Below are positions 1 to 9,838 of a stretch of DNA of 64,000 bases, one piece after another (the first letter of the stretch is position 1; every line of letters begins with the position of its first letter). A program made the translations under genes and the position numbers. The notes beneath the pieces are model-generated. The model was given only the letters and a program-made list of their open reading frames with translations. It was not told the origin of the DNA and did no database searches. Source of the stretch: Pontibacillus litoralis JSM 072002 (GTDB taxonomy: Bacteria > Bacillota > Bacilli > Bacillales > BH030062). The stretch covers positions 398,074 to 462,073 of the forward strand of contig NZ_AVPG01000001.1 of the NCBI RefSeq assembly GCF_000775615.1, written 5' to 3'.

Positions 1-1447
1 TATCATTTAAGGCTTTATTTAATACTACTTGAACCTTTTCCATATTCAATGGTTGCTCTTCAATGACTTGTTGGACATCCATTAAAGATGCACGACTAAC
101 TTCAAGTATATCTTCAATGTAACGCGGAATTCCAGGGATGTTACTTTTTTGCAGTTTTCGATAAACTTCTTTTAACGCTTGTTTCGTTTCTGCAATTTGT
201 TCCTTCGCTTCTTTTTCCTCTTTACGAATAGACGCGATTTGTTCTTTTAACGCTTCATGTTGCTGTTTCAATTCGATCACTTGTTCACTCAAGCGTTCTA
301 GTTTCTCGCGAATTATAGTATAAGAGGTCACTTCATCCTCTATGTTCATCTTCACATCTTCTAAATGTTTTACAGCACTATTTCCTGCTTGTTCAACACT
401 CATTTGCATTTCAATATCACGTTCTGTCACATGATACATACTCTGCAGCAGCTCTACTTCATTTTTAGTATTATTTAATTCTTCCACAATCAATTGTAAC
501 TGTTCCTGTATACTAGGATATTGTTTCACAACATAACTTTGGTCAACAGCTTCCTTCTCTAATTGATCATAAATTTGTCGTAATCGCTTCTCAAGCTCAG
601 GAATTTCTTGTTGCGCTTCCTCTATGGTAGCTTGCTCTAGCGCTTCAACAAGTACTTTCACTCGCTCTTGATAATTGGAAATCTCCTTTTCAATTTCATA
701 ATGATCCGTTCTATAACCACTATTTTTCATTTCAAGCACGTTATGAAGTAATTCATCGAATTGAGCTGGTAGTTCTTTCTTACACGCTTTATATAGTTCG
801 GGGAATTCATCCATCGTAACAGAGGTTTGTTCAATATTAGCCTTCACTGCCTCTACAATGTCATGGGCTTCAAAATAATTTCCTGCTTCCACATGTTCAT
901 AATACTCACTTATTTTCTGTTGAGTTTCTGCGATGCTTTGCTCAAATTGATGCTCGGCTTTCCCAAATAAATACCGCTGTTGTAATAGCTTCTTTTTTAA
1001 TTCTTTTATTTGTGGTTCTAGATCTTCTACTTCTTTACGACCCTCTTCTTCAGACTTTAACAAGTTCTCTAATTCTTGTAGCATGCCGTCAATACTAGCC
1101 TCTATTAAATGTAACCCTTGTTCCAATTGTTTTAGAACCTCATTGGCTTTCTTGAAGCGATAACGGTCTGCATGTTCTTCTGCGTTAAATAATCCTTCTT
1201 CCAAATCTGGGAGTTTTCTATTTAAGATGTCTTCCCATTCATCACGCCACTTCTCAAATTGTTCCTGTGTTTCTCCAGATAAATTCAAGCTCTTTACTTT
1301 AGATAATTCATCTGTTACATTGCGACTAGAGATTTGTAACTTCCAATCTTCTAACCGATCCACCTCATCGTATACTTTTTTACGTAAAATTAATCCATAG
1401 ATTATTACTCCAACGATTGCTAATACAATCATAATGACGTACTCCAT
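1..1447 (-). CDS. ezrA: Septation ring formation regulator EzrA (partial, 3' end off window)
   Basis: The gene enters from the left edge; about 482 codons of the N-terminal part are visible (EzrA is usually about 560-570 residues). EzrA is a membrane-anchored regulator of FtsZ ring assembly and couples division to wall synthesis. The translation starts with one hydrophobic segment (about residues 3-21) followed by almost uninterrupted Glu/Lys/Gln-rich heptad sequence, as expected for the spectrin-like coiled-coil repeats of this family. The ATG at 1447 is preceded by a GGGGG-containing ribosome binding site. The call rests on this architecture and on the following refZ-ytsP-ytrP-rpsD order, which matches the ezrA neighbourhood in B. 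subtilis. Confidence 0.9.
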   Translation of the reverse strand, partial: MEYVIMIVLAIVGVIIYGLILRKKVYDEVDRLEDWKLQISSRNVTDELSKVKSLNLSGETQEQFEKWRDEWEDILNRKLPDLEEGLFNAEEHADRYRFKKANEVLKQLEQGLHLIEASIDGMLQELENLLKSEEEGRKEVEDLEPQIKELKKKLLQQRYLFGKAEHQFEQSIAETQQKISEYYEHVEAGNYFEAHDIVEAVKANIEQTSVTMDEFPELYKACKKELPAQFDELLHNVLEMKNSGYRTDHYEIEKEISNYQERVKVLVEALEQATIEEAQQEIPELEKRLRQIYDQLEKEAVDQSYVVKQYPSIQEQLQLIVEELNNTKNEVELLQSMYHVTERDIEMQMSVEQAGNSAVKHLEDVKMNIEDEVTSYTIIREKLERLSEQVIELKQQHEALKEQIASIRKEEKEAKEQIAETKQALKEVYRKLQKSNIPGIPRYIEDILEVSRASLMDVQQVIEEQPLNMEKVQVVLNKALND

Positions 1448-1651
1448 AAAAGACCCCCTAACTAGTGTCAAGTACATCTATATCAATTTACGACAAATTA
1501 TGTATTAATGTTGACTTTATGATACCATGTTAGCGTTCGTTTTGGCTAAATTTTTTCAAATTAATTAGCCATATGACATAATTTCCTATGAAAAATCCCT
1601 TGGTTACTATTTCGACTCATTTAAAACATACTTTTTCTGTATGTGACTACA

Positions 1652-1680
1652 CAAAAAAACGCTATACAAAGGCATAGCGC
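1652..1680 (-). terminator. Terminator after the refZ-like gene
   Basis: Minus-strand stem CGCTAT/ATAGCG with an 8-base loop, directly behind the stop codon and followed by seven T residues. Confidence 0.85.
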
Positions 1681-2328
1681 TCACATCACTCCACGTTTAC
1701 AATGGTCGTGCTTAGCTTGCTCTAGTATATAATCCAGCCATCCTACAACATTATCTGCATACTTCTTGATAAAAAAGTCATGGGAATGTTGGAATAAGAC
1801 ATGTTCCCTCATCTCATATGGCATAATAAAAGGTGTCATCAACATTCCTTGTAGTTGAACGTACAAATATTGAATTTGTAAATTGGACACGCCTACTACG
1901 TGCATACATTGATATAAAGCCTCATATATATAATGACGTTCCTTTGCAATATACGTCACCATCATTTCTCGAATTAACGTGTTGTCTAGCGTTAATTCAC
2001 GATTAATGAAACATGTGAATTGATAGTTCCTTTGTTTATATTGTATAATCGCCTCAATTATTTGCACAAGTTTTTCACGTTTCGATGTGCGCTTCTCGCT
2101 ACAATCATTATCAATCAACTCGAAGATTTCCATATATTTCTCAAAGTAATGAACCATTAAATACTCCAGTAACCCTTGCTTGCTCTTGAAATGATAACTA
2201 ATTAACGACACATTCACGTTTGCTTTAGAAGCTATATCTCGAACAGACGTCCCATTATATCCTTTTGTAAAAAATAAATAACTTGCAGCATCCATAACTT
2301 TTTGCTTGGTGGACGTTTTGGTCATCAT
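1681..2328 (-). CDS. refZ: TetR-family DNA-binding protein, RefZ-like
   Basis: Protein of 215 residues with an N-terminal TetR helix-turn-helix (about residues 9-55; SVRDIASKANVNVSLISYHF is the recognition region) and a helical C-terminal domain. In B. subtilis the TetR protein at this place, between ezrA and ytsP, is RefZ (YttP, about 207 residues), which binds motifs near the origin and inhibits FtsZ at the pole during sporulation. The assignment uses family, length and synteny. Two consecutive ATGs follow an AGGAGGG ribosome binding site; either could be used. It is transcribed alone and ends at its own terminator. Confidence 0.78.
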   Translation of the reverse strand: MMTKTSTKQKVMDAASYLFFTKGYNGTSVRDIASKANVNVSLISYHFKSKQGLLEYLMVHYFEKYMEIFELIDNDCSEKRTSKREKLVQIIEAIIQYKQRNYQFTCFINRELTLDNTLIREMMVTYIAKERHYIYEALYQCMHVVGVSNLQIQYLYVQLQGMLMTPFIMPYEMREHVLFQHSHDFFIKKYADNVVGWLDYILEQAKHDHCKRGVM

Positions 2329-2459
2329 TCATCCCTCCTATAGCGAAGTATTCGATGAAAGTAATGCCTTTCCTGCAAGCTTCGTTCACCAGTTTATGCA
2401 ATAAATAAGACGACTAAACTTGAAATAGGTCGTTTATCAATATAAAAGGAGGAGTCTTC

Positions 2460-2939
2460 ATGTTTCATGTCGATACTTACAATGGTACAAAAGAACAACA
2501 ATACGAACAAGTACTCACACAACTAGAAGCGTTATTAACAGGCGAAGAAGATCAAATAGCTAATCTAGCCAATGCTGCTGCTTTACTTCACTTCTTCTTG
2601 GCTGAGGTGAATTGGGTTGGCTTCTATATTTGGAAAGAGGAGCAATTAGTGCTTGGACCTTTTCAAGGACTTCCTGCTTGTGTACGAATCCCTAAAGGTA
2701 AAGGGGTTTGCGGAACAGCTATTGAAAAAAGAGAGACGATGCGAATTGCTAATGTTCACGAATTCCCTGGACATATAGCATGTGATGCAAATAGCCAATC
2801 TGAAATCGTTATTCCTATGTACAAAGATAAGTTGATTTTCGGTGTGCTAGATATAGATAGCCCCATTACGAATCGTTTTGATGAAGTGGACGAACGTTAT
2901 TTAAAACAATTTGCCGATATCGTTCAATCCCATTTATAA
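2460..2939 (+). CDS. ytsP: Free methionine-(R)-sulfoxide reductase (GAF domain)
   Basis: A single GAF domain fills the 159 residues. fRMsr enzymes reduce free methionine-R-sulfoxide with thioredoxin. The three family cysteines are present at Cys74, Cys84 and Cys108, with the same 10 and 24 residue spacing as Cys84, Cys94 and Cys118 of the E. coli enzyme. The sequence GVCGTAIEKRETMRIANVHE is typical of the family. An AGGAGG site precedes the ATG. The gene is convergent with the diguanylate cyclase gene, as in B. subtilis ytsP-ytrP, and their stop codons share one hairpin. Confidence 0.93.
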   Translation: MFHVDTYNGTKEQQYEQVLTQLEALLTGEEDQIANLANAAALLHFFLAEVNWVGFYIWKEEQLVLGPFQGLPACVRIPKGKGVCGTAIEKRETMRIANVHEFPGHIACDANSQSEIVIPMYKDKLIFGVLDIDSPITNRFDEVDERYLKQFADIVQSHL

Positions 2940-2974
2940 CGAAAAGCCATGGAAATCCCCGTGACTTTTCGTTA
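2937..2974. terminator. Inverted repeat shared by two convergent stop codons
   Basis: Ten-base arms TAACGAAAAG and CTTTTCGTTA contain the stop codons of ytsP (plus) and of the diguanylate cyclase (minus). Further pairing is possible in the loop. There is no clear T tract, so it may protect 3' ends or terminate weakly. Confidence 0.55.
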
Positions 2975-4882
2975 TTCACAGAAACAATTTTCCTCTAAAC
3001 ACACCGTATCCTTCCCTGCGTTTTTTGCTTTATACAGTGCCTTATCCGCTCGCACAAAAAAATCTTCCTCATAGTGCTTAGCTGGATTAATTATAGAAAC
3101 CCCGCATGATACAGTAACTGCTGGAGTAGTTTGTTCTCGCACCATTTTGACAATCGTCTCTGCTATTTTGTACGTTTTCTTTATGGAGGAAGAAGGAATA
3201 AAGACCGCAATTTCTTCTCCTCCCCATCTGGCAACAACCCCTTTGTCTCCGATAAATTTCTTCATGATATTCGCTACTTGCACAAGAATTCGATCACCAA
3301 CTTGATGGCCATAAACATCATTTACTTTCTTAAAATCATCAATGTCTACAAGCAATAATGAGGCTTTGTCACCTTGCTCAATATGCTTATGAATCATATC
3401 ATCGAGAAACTTCCTCGAAGCTAACTTAGTTAAATAATCGCTACTAACTAACTGTTCTAATTCTTCTCTTAATATTGAATTAGAAAACGCTAACGTAGAG
3501 TGATGAACTAATGACTGCATCAACTTAAACGCATCAAACGTATAATAATAAGGCAAAGAGTGAAGGACGATTACAACCCCTTTGAGTAATCCACGTTGTA
3601 TCATTGGTATCGCCATCATTGATTGGTATTGATACTTCCTATCGCCGTACTTCTTTATAATATCCCCACTAAACACCGCATCCTGCTTATTATTTAATTC
3701 CAGACTTACTTCTTTCATTAAGTTATGTGCTTCATCACTATGAAAGTACATACTACTACCTTCTAATATGTCAAATTGTTCTCTCATGTTATTTTCATAA
3801 AAAATAAAGCCTACTTCTTCTGCCCCAAAGGACTGCTTAATTTGTGCAGCCATATACATAACCGTTTCCGTTAAACGCAAACTAGAATTCAGCTTATGAG
3901 ACGTTTCGTTAATAAGTTGTAAATCCGAGATGAACTTCTTGGATTGCTCATACAAACGAGCATTTTCCAAAGCGTTCCCCGCCGTATTGGCAAGCATTGT
4001 AATCAATTCCTTATCTTTATTCGGAAACGTTTGTTTATACGGCGTAATAATTTGCAATACCCCATACACACCTTGCTTTCCTTTTAACGGAGCATAAAAA
4101 CATGATCTATTCACATCAGCACAATCTTCTAATTGGTAATTACCTGTTAAGAAAGCTTGTGTACGAGCAGTAGCATTGTCCTTATGATCGTACTCAAGAA
4201 GCTCGATAGGAAGATCACGGGCACTCGAATAATCATGGGATAATAATAAATAATAGTCCCAATCGCTATACAACGTTCTTAACGTACTAATAATTTCTGC
4301 TAATATATCATCCGTGTTCATAGAGCTATGAAACTTTTCGGTTACATTCAGCAACAGTTTATGCCTTTTTTCTTCTTTAACTGTATTATAATAAACCCTT
4401 AGTTTGACATAGTATTTTGCGACTGTTTCCCCTATCTGTAGCAAAAAATGAAGGTCATCTTTATATTCTTTGTCATGATCATACGTAACTAGAAGCAAAC
4501 CTACATACACTTTATCTGTCATAACTGGCACACCAATATGCAGATAAGCATCACAAGGTATATGTATAAATTGTCCATTTAGTATAGATTTTATTATTTC
4601 CTCATCCTTGAATACAGAGACAATAGATGGATGTTGGCTTATTTGCTCACAGGCAAGATCTAATTGATCATTTGCTTCATTGAACAAATAAAAGTGTACA
4701 TATGGCGCTTCTGTTATAACCTTCACTTGTTGTAAACTAGCATCCAACATAGCTTGATAAGACATGTCCTCATTTAGAAAAAACAAATCAAACAATCGAC
4801 TCTTCCATTCATTGAGTTTGCTTAGTTGAAATTGATTGATAGCCACGTAAATATCACCTAATTCATTTAAAGTCAGACACAA
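2972..4882 (-). CDS. dgcP: GAF-GGDEF diguanylate cyclase (YtrP/DgcP-like)
   Basis: Protein of 636 residues with several GAF-like sensory regions in the N-terminal two thirds and a C-terminal GGDEF domain (from about residue 470) that makes c-di-GMP. The active-site loop reads RWGGEEIAVF, a GGEE form of the signature, and the substrate-binding DIDDFKKVND motif is intact. No RxxD inhibitory site is visible just before the loop. In B. subtilis the gene at this locus, ytrP (dgcP), encodes a cytosolic GAF-GGDEF cyclase. The predicted start is a TTG with a close AAGAAGGA site; a later start is possible. Confidence 0.9.
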   Translation of the reverse strand: MCLTLNELGDIYVAINQFQLSKLNEWKSRLFDLFFLNEDMSYQAMLDASLQQVKVITEAPYVHFYLFNEANDQLDLACEQISQHPSIVSVFKDEEIIKSILNGQFIHIPCDAYLHIGVPVMTDKVYVGLLLVTYDHDKEYKDDLHFLLQIGETVAKYYVKLRVYYNTVKEEKRHKLLLNVTEKFHSSMNTDDILAEIISTLRTLYSDWDYYLLLSHDYSSARDLPIELLEYDHKDNATARTQAFLTGNYQLEDCADVNRSCFYAPLKGKQGVYGVLQIITPYKQTFPNKDKELITMLANTAGNALENARLYEQSKKFISDLQLINETSHKLNSSLRLTETVMYMAAQIKQSFGAEEVGFIFYENNMREQFDILEGSSMYFHSDEAHNLMKEVSLELNNKQDAVFSGDIIKKYGDRKYQYQSMMAIPMIQRGLLKGVVIVLHSLPYYYTFDAFKLMQSLVHHSTLAFSNSILREELEQLVSSDYLTKLASRKFLDDMIHKHIEQGDKASLLLVDIDDFKKVNDVYGHQVGDRILVQVANIMKKFIGDKGVVARWGGEEIAVFIPSSSIKKTYKIAETIVKMVREQTTPAVTVSCGVSIINPAKHYEEDFFVRADKALYKAKNAGKDTVCLEENCFCE

Positions 4883-4971
4883 ATCCTTCTTCTTACCTAA
4901 TTATAACGATAATAGGCTGATTTTCCTATATATTTTTGGTTTTCACTTTTTACACTTATAGGTCCTAAACA

Positions 4972-5565
4972 CTATTTCACAACATTTGCATCCCCATTAT
5001 TTAAAACAACCACCCAAGTTTCCCCTTTTGAATTTAATGGAGTAACATCTGCTGGCTTCTCATCAAAATTCTTCGACCACATCAATTGTGAGTTGTAATA
5101 AAGTTGTAAAAGATAGGTGTCATCTGAATCCAACACTTGAAAATCGTACTGAGAAGCGAAAGACGTTGATGGGGATTTTTCATGGGAATCCATAACTTGT
5201 AACTTGTCATTCAAGCGTAACCACTTATCATCTTGTTTCATCCATAACCTTTGTTCATCATCATATGTCAAATCTGTGATGGGAGAATCTAGCTCAACGT
5301 ATCGCTTTGTTTGAAAGTGATATTCTTTCCCTTCTACAGAATAAGATACTAAATACACTTTGTTATCTTTCTCTTGCGTCATCGTTACTTCTGTTTCGCC
5401 TTTCTTAGACAAAGAAGAAGCTACTAAAGGTTGCTGCGTTTCCTTCGTGTAAAAAGAAGACTGTACATAAAAAGCTAGGATGACAATAACGACCATTACT
5501 CCAATGAATAAATACCGCATTCGTCTAGAACGCTCATTTTCTTTCGCTTCATTTAATAAACTCAT
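4972..5565 (-). CDS. Conserved hypothetical single-pass membrane protein
   Basis: Protein of 197 residues, family not recognised. A basic N-terminus is followed by one transmembrane segment (about residues 17-35), then a hydrophilic domain rich in beta-type sequence and acidic residues, predicted to lie outside the cell. No catalytic motif is evident. It lies between the diguanylate cyclase gene and rpsD and is divergent from rpsD. The upstream ribosome binding site is weak. Confidence 0.75.
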   Translation of the reverse strand: MSLLNEAKENERSRRMRYLFIGVMVVIVILAFYVQSSFYTKETQQPLVASSLSKKGETEVTMTQEKDNKVYLVSYSVEGKEYHFQTKRYVELDSPITDLTYDDEQRLWMKQDDKWLRLNDKLQVMDSHEKSPSTSFASQYDFQVLDSDDTYLLQLYYNSQLMWSKNFDEKPADVTPLNSKGETWVVVLNNGDANVVK

Positions 5566-5653
5566 AACCTAAACCGCCCTTAATGATTTCATAAATACAT
5601 ACACTGCCTTGAAACTACACCTACATTATAACAAAAACAATTCACTAATGCGC

Positions 5654-5682
5654 TTGACTTACTTACATAAAAATAATATAAT
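5654..5682 (+). promoter_or_regulatory. SigA-type promoter of rpsD
   Basis: A TTGACT -35 box at 5654-5659 and a perfect TATAAT -10 box at 5677-5682 are separated by 17 bases. Transcription would begin about 185 bases before the rpsD start codon, leaving a long leader. Confidence 0.85.
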
Positions 5683-5689
5683 AATCTTT

Positions 5690-5876
5690 GTGTAAAATAA
5701 AAGGTAGCTTAAGTGAACTACCGTTGTTTTCATTTTGTTCCTCTTTATTAATAAAGAGGTGTACTGCGTAACTCTCTGCTGCTGGGGCGAAGGTACAAGA
5801 ATACAAAATGTACAGCGTGATCAGGACACTATTTTATTTTATGCAAAATCTAATATATAAAGGAGAGAAATTTCCA
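5690..5876 (+). promoter_or_regulatory. rpsD leader, candidate S4 autoregulatory mRNA structure
   Basis: The long 5' untranslated region contains a hairpin with perfect CCTCTTTAT/ATAAAGAGG arms (about 5740-5759), an earlier GGTAG/CTACC hairpin (about 5702-5722), and a GC-rich block with GTACA/TGTAC pairing (about 5790-5815) ahead of an AAGGAGAG site. In Bacillus, ribosomal protein S4 represses its own mRNA through a leader structure. Position and structure fit, but no covariance model was run. Confidence 0.55.
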
Positions 5877-6479
5877 ATGGCACGTTTTACAGGTTCAACT
5901 TGGAAAAAGTCTCGTCGTCTAGGTATTTCATTGAGCGGTACAGGTAAAGAGCTAGAAAAGCGCCCTTACGCTCCAGGCCAACATGGTCCTAACCAACGTA
6001 AGAAACTTTCAGAATACGGTTTACAAATTCAAGAGAAGCAAAAACTTCGCTACATGTATGGTCTTAACGAACGTCAATTCCGTACAATCTTTAACCAAGC
6101 TGGTAAAATGCAAGGTATCCACGGTGAGAACTTCTTAACTCTTTTAGAATCTCGTCTAGATAACCTAGTTTACCGCATGGGTCTTGCTCGCACTCGCGCT
6201 CAAGCACGCCAACTTGTAAACCATGGTCACATCATTGTTGATGGTGGTCGCGTAGATATCCCATCTTACCGCGTTAAACCAGGTCAAGTAATTAGTGTTC
6301 GTGAAAAATCTCAAAAGCTTGCTATTATTACAGAAGCTCTTGAAGTGAACACATTCGTTCCAGAATACCTAACATTTGACGCTGAGAAACTAGAAGGTAC
6401 TTACAACCGCTATCCAGAGCGTACTGAACTACCTGCTGAAATTAACGAAGCTCTTATCGTTGAGTTCTACTCTCGTTAA
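5877..6479 (+). CDS. rpsD: 30S ribosomal protein S4
   Basis: Encodes the 200-residue S4, a primary 16S rRNA-binding protein of the small subunit that also takes part in translational accuracy. The ATG at 5877 follows AAGGAGAG by 8 bases and gives [20 protein letters not shown], the standard S4 N-terminus; an upstream in-frame start at 5808 lies in the leader and is not credible. The S4 RNA-binding domain is visible at about residues 92-152 ([20 protein letters not shown]). A strong terminator follows. Confidence 0.98.
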   Translation: MARFTGSTWKKSRRLGISLSGTGKELEKRPYAPGQHGPNQRKKLSEYGLQIQEKQKLRYMYGLNERQFRTIFNQAGKMQGIHGENFLTLLESRLDNLVYRMGLARTRAQARQLVNHGHIIVDGGRVDIPSYRVKPGQVISVREKSQKLAIITEALEVNTFVPEYLTFDAEKLEGTYNRYPERTELPAEINEALIVEFYSR

Positions 6480-6490
6480 TCTTTATTTAA

Positions 6491-6535
6491 AAAACCCCTT
6501 AAAATGTTGGAACACCAACGTTTTAAGGGGTTTTT
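6491..6535 (+). terminator. rpsD terminator
   Basis: Sixteen-base arms CCCCTTAAAATGTTGG and CCAACGTTTTAAGGGG with a four-base loop, followed by five T residues. Confidence 0.95.
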
Positions 6536-6546
6536 CATTTAAGCTG

Positions 6547-6760
6547 ACTTTGCAAAACAAAATATAAATACTTTAAAATCAGATACCCCTTCGCTTTTCC
6601 TAGTACAAGGAAAAGTAAAAGGGAATCAAGAATTTCTATCTTTAAAAAAGCAATATATGATTTAAATGATTTTTCTCAAAATGCTGCTTCTTATATCGAT
6701 GGTTTTAATAACGAATTTTCAGTTGAATTTATTGAGAAAAACATAGACAATCATACATAA
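6547..6760 (+). pseudogene. Decayed coding remnant in the rpsD-murB gap
   Basis: Two overlapping plus-strand frames without usable starts look like one former protein split by a frameshift. The first frame reads ...KSDTPSLFLVQGKVKGNQEF... and stops near 6660. The next frame reads ...FKKAIYDLNDFSQNAASYID... and ends with TAA at about 6758. The family is not recognised. The rest of the 6480-6998 gap holds only terminators and AT-rich DNA. Confidence 0.4.
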
Positions 6761-6912
6761 AATCGAATATTGATGATAGGAGTAAATATAGTTTTGATCA
6801 CAAATTATCAAGAAATTGCTAACATGTCGATTTTTGTATCAAATCTTTTTTCCAATCTTCTGTTTCCCCTCATTCGATAAAAAGGATTGCTAAAACATAG
6901 GATGCATCTATT

Positions 6913-6956
6913 AAAAAACGCCCTTAAGATAATACAGCTCTATCTTAAAGGGCGCT
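6913..6956 (-). terminator. murB terminator
   Basis: Minus-strand stem GCGCCCTTTAAGATA / TATCTTAAGGGCG followed by six T residues. Confidence 0.92.
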
Positions 6957-6974
6957 TATTCATTTGCTCGAAAT

Positions 6975-7005
6975 AGATTAATTTATATGCAACATAAATT
7001 AATCT
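6975..7005. repeat. Perfect inverted repeat over the murB stop codon
   Basis: Twelve-base perfect arms AGATTAATTTAT and ATAAATTAATCT with a seven-base loop include the murB stop codon. It lies just ahead of the main terminator and may be an mRNA 3' stem. Confidence 0.6.
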
Positions 7006-7925
7006 TGTTCACCGATAATTTTCACTTCACGCTCTAATTCAACGTTAAATTTCTCTTTTACTGTTTCTTGAACATTTTTGATTAACGCAATATAATCGCT
7101 CGCAGTAGCATTGTCAATGTTTACAATGAAGCCAGCATGTTTCGTTGAGACTTCAGCACCACCAACTCTTGTTCCTTGCAAACCGCTATCTTGGATCAGC
7201 TTACCTGCATAATATCCTGGCGGTCGCTTAAATACACTTCCACAAGAAGGATATTCAAGCGGTTGCTTCGTTTCTCTTCGATTTGTTAAATCGTCCATCA
7301 TTGCTTTAATTTCAGTTTCATTTCCTGTCTTTAATACAAAACCAGCTTCAAGAACAATATAGCCGTTCGCCGGAATATTGCTCGTTCGATACGATAAGTC
7401 TAATTCTGATGCTGCTAATTTTAACAATTCACCTTCTCGATTCACAACGATTGCATAATCTAGAACGTCTTTAATCTCTCCGCCATATGCTCCAGCGTTC
7501 ATAAATAGTGCTCCTCCGACAGTGCCTGGAATACCACAAGCAAACTCAAGTCCGGTAAGCTTAGCCTTTAACGCTTCTCTAGAACTTTCGATAATGGCTG
7601 CTCCACTTTGAGCAATAAGCATGTCACCTTCAACATAAATATCGTTTAAACGTTCTAAATTTAAAACGATGCCACGGATCCCTCCATCTCTTACAATTAA
7701 ATTGGAACCGTTACCGAGCAACGTCAATGGGATGTTATGTTTATTGGCAAACTTCACTACTCGTTGCACTTCTTCATATGTTGATGGTGTTACGAATAAG
7801 TCAGCTTTCCCACCTAACTTGGTGTACGTATGATTTTTCAAATATTCATCAAGGAGGATATGTTCTTTTTCCACCACTGTTTGCAGTTCTTCATAATATT
7901 GACGATAGTTAGTCACTTTGATCAT
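6999..7925 (-). CDS. murB: UDP-N-acetylenolpyruvoylglucosamine reductase MurB
   Basis: Protein of 308 residues. MurB is the FAD-dependent cytosolic reductase that turns UDP-GlcNAc-enolpyruvate into UDP-MurNAc, the second committed step of peptidoglycan synthesis. FAD-binding [14 protein letters not shown] and [20 protein letters not shown] are intact. The catalytic groups of the type II enzyme are present: YR in LSYRTS, the serine in CGSVFKRP, and the final Glu in [10 protein letters not shown]. The ATG at 7925 sits almost against a GAGAAGG site; a GTG four codons later has better spacing and may be the true start. Confidence 0.96.
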   Translation of the reverse strand: MIKVTNYRQYYEELQTVVEKEHILLDEYLKNHTYTKLGGKADLFVTPSTYEEVQRVVKFANKHNIPLTLLGNGSNLIVRDGGIRGIVLNLERLNDIYVEGDMLIAQSGAAIIESSREALKAKLTGLEFACGIPGTVGGALFMNAGAYGGEIKDVLDYAIVVNREGELLKLAASELDLSYRTSNIPANGYIVLEAGFVLKTGNETEIKAMMDDLTNRRETKQPLEYPSCGSVFKRPPGYYAGKLIQDSGLQGTRVGGAEVSTKHAGFIVNIDNATASDYIALIKNVQETVKEKFNVELEREVKIIGEQD

Positions 7926-8133
7926 TCCTTCTCACAATATCTCTATAATGAATTATAGCAGTTTTTTAGTAAAGTGTGATAATCTTACGTAAGCATTTTA
8001 ACTTTCTAAAGGCAAAATGTCATCAAATCTACTCATCTTTCATTTAACGAAATGATCAACTTCACTCGCAATCCCCATATTTCTAGAGAAGAAGTAATTC
8101 TTTTATGGGGCAATGTTCATCCCTTCATAACAA

Positions 8134-8163
8134 GTGGCTGCCTCATAAACGAAGACAGCCACG
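8134..8163 (-). terminator. Hairpin after tyrS
   Basis: GTGGCTG/CAGCCAC-type stem nine bases behind the tyrS stop codon. The following T tract is weak (TTGTTATG), so this terminator call is tentative. Confidence 0.5.
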
Positions 8164-8171
8164 TTAACTCT

Positions 8172-9458
<1,287 letters not shown>

Positions 9459-9480
9459 TCATTATCCTTTTGTATAAATA

Positions 9481-9715
9481 AAAAAACCCCAATCCCTAAA
9501 AAAAGGGACGAGGTTTGTATTCGCGGTACCACCCTTGTTGTAACAAATAATCGTTACCACTCGGCTTTATAACGGTAATGAACCGTCTTCTGATTTGGCA
9601 GAAGAAACTCCAGGACGTAATTCATAATTTGCTTTGCACTGACTCGCACCAACCGTCAGTTCTCTGCTCGAACAGGGAACAAATTACTACTGCATACCTT
9701 TCAACATTTGAATAT
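9481..9715 (-). promoter_or_regulatory. T-box riboswitch (Tyr specifier) of tyrS
   Basis: On the minus strand the conserved T-box AAGGGTGGTACCGCG lies at 9522-9536, followed by a terminator (9481-9513) with a CCTCGTCCC/GGGATTGGGG stem and seven T residues. The upstream stem I region carries a UAC codon at 9617-9619, next to GUCCUGGAG, as expected for the tyrosine specifier loop. Uncharged tRNA-Tyr should stabilise the antiterminator and let tyrS be transcribed. With the two promoters, this leader fills the 398-base tyrS-PBP gap. Confidence 0.95.
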
Positions 9716-9729
9716 ATGATTGTTACTAA

Positions 9730-9758
9730 TTTATAACACATTCAAAATTATTATGCAA
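9730..9758 (-). promoter_or_regulatory. SigA-type promoter of tyrS
   Basis: Minus-strand TTGCAT (-35) and TATAAA (-10) boxes separated by exactly 17 bases, just upstream of the T-box leader. Confidence 0.75.
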
Positions 9759-9798
9759 CAAACAATTGGTAAGATTCATGTCTAGCATTCTATCTTTA

Positions 9799-9807
9799 TG
9801 GTATAAT
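9799..9807 (+). promoter_or_regulatory. Extended -10 promoter of the PBP gene
   Basis: TGGTATAAT is a perfect -10 box with the TGn extension, about 32 bases before the start codon. No good -35 box is seen, which is acceptable for an extended -10 promoter. Confidence 0.6.
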
Positions 9808-9838
9808 ATGCGTTGTATAATTTAGGGGAGGGCACAAT

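Noticed and set aside
5808..5876. 23-codon N-terminal extension of rpsD
   Set aside because: It covers the structured leader; the ATG at 5877 has the good ribosome binding site and gives the standard 200-residue S4.
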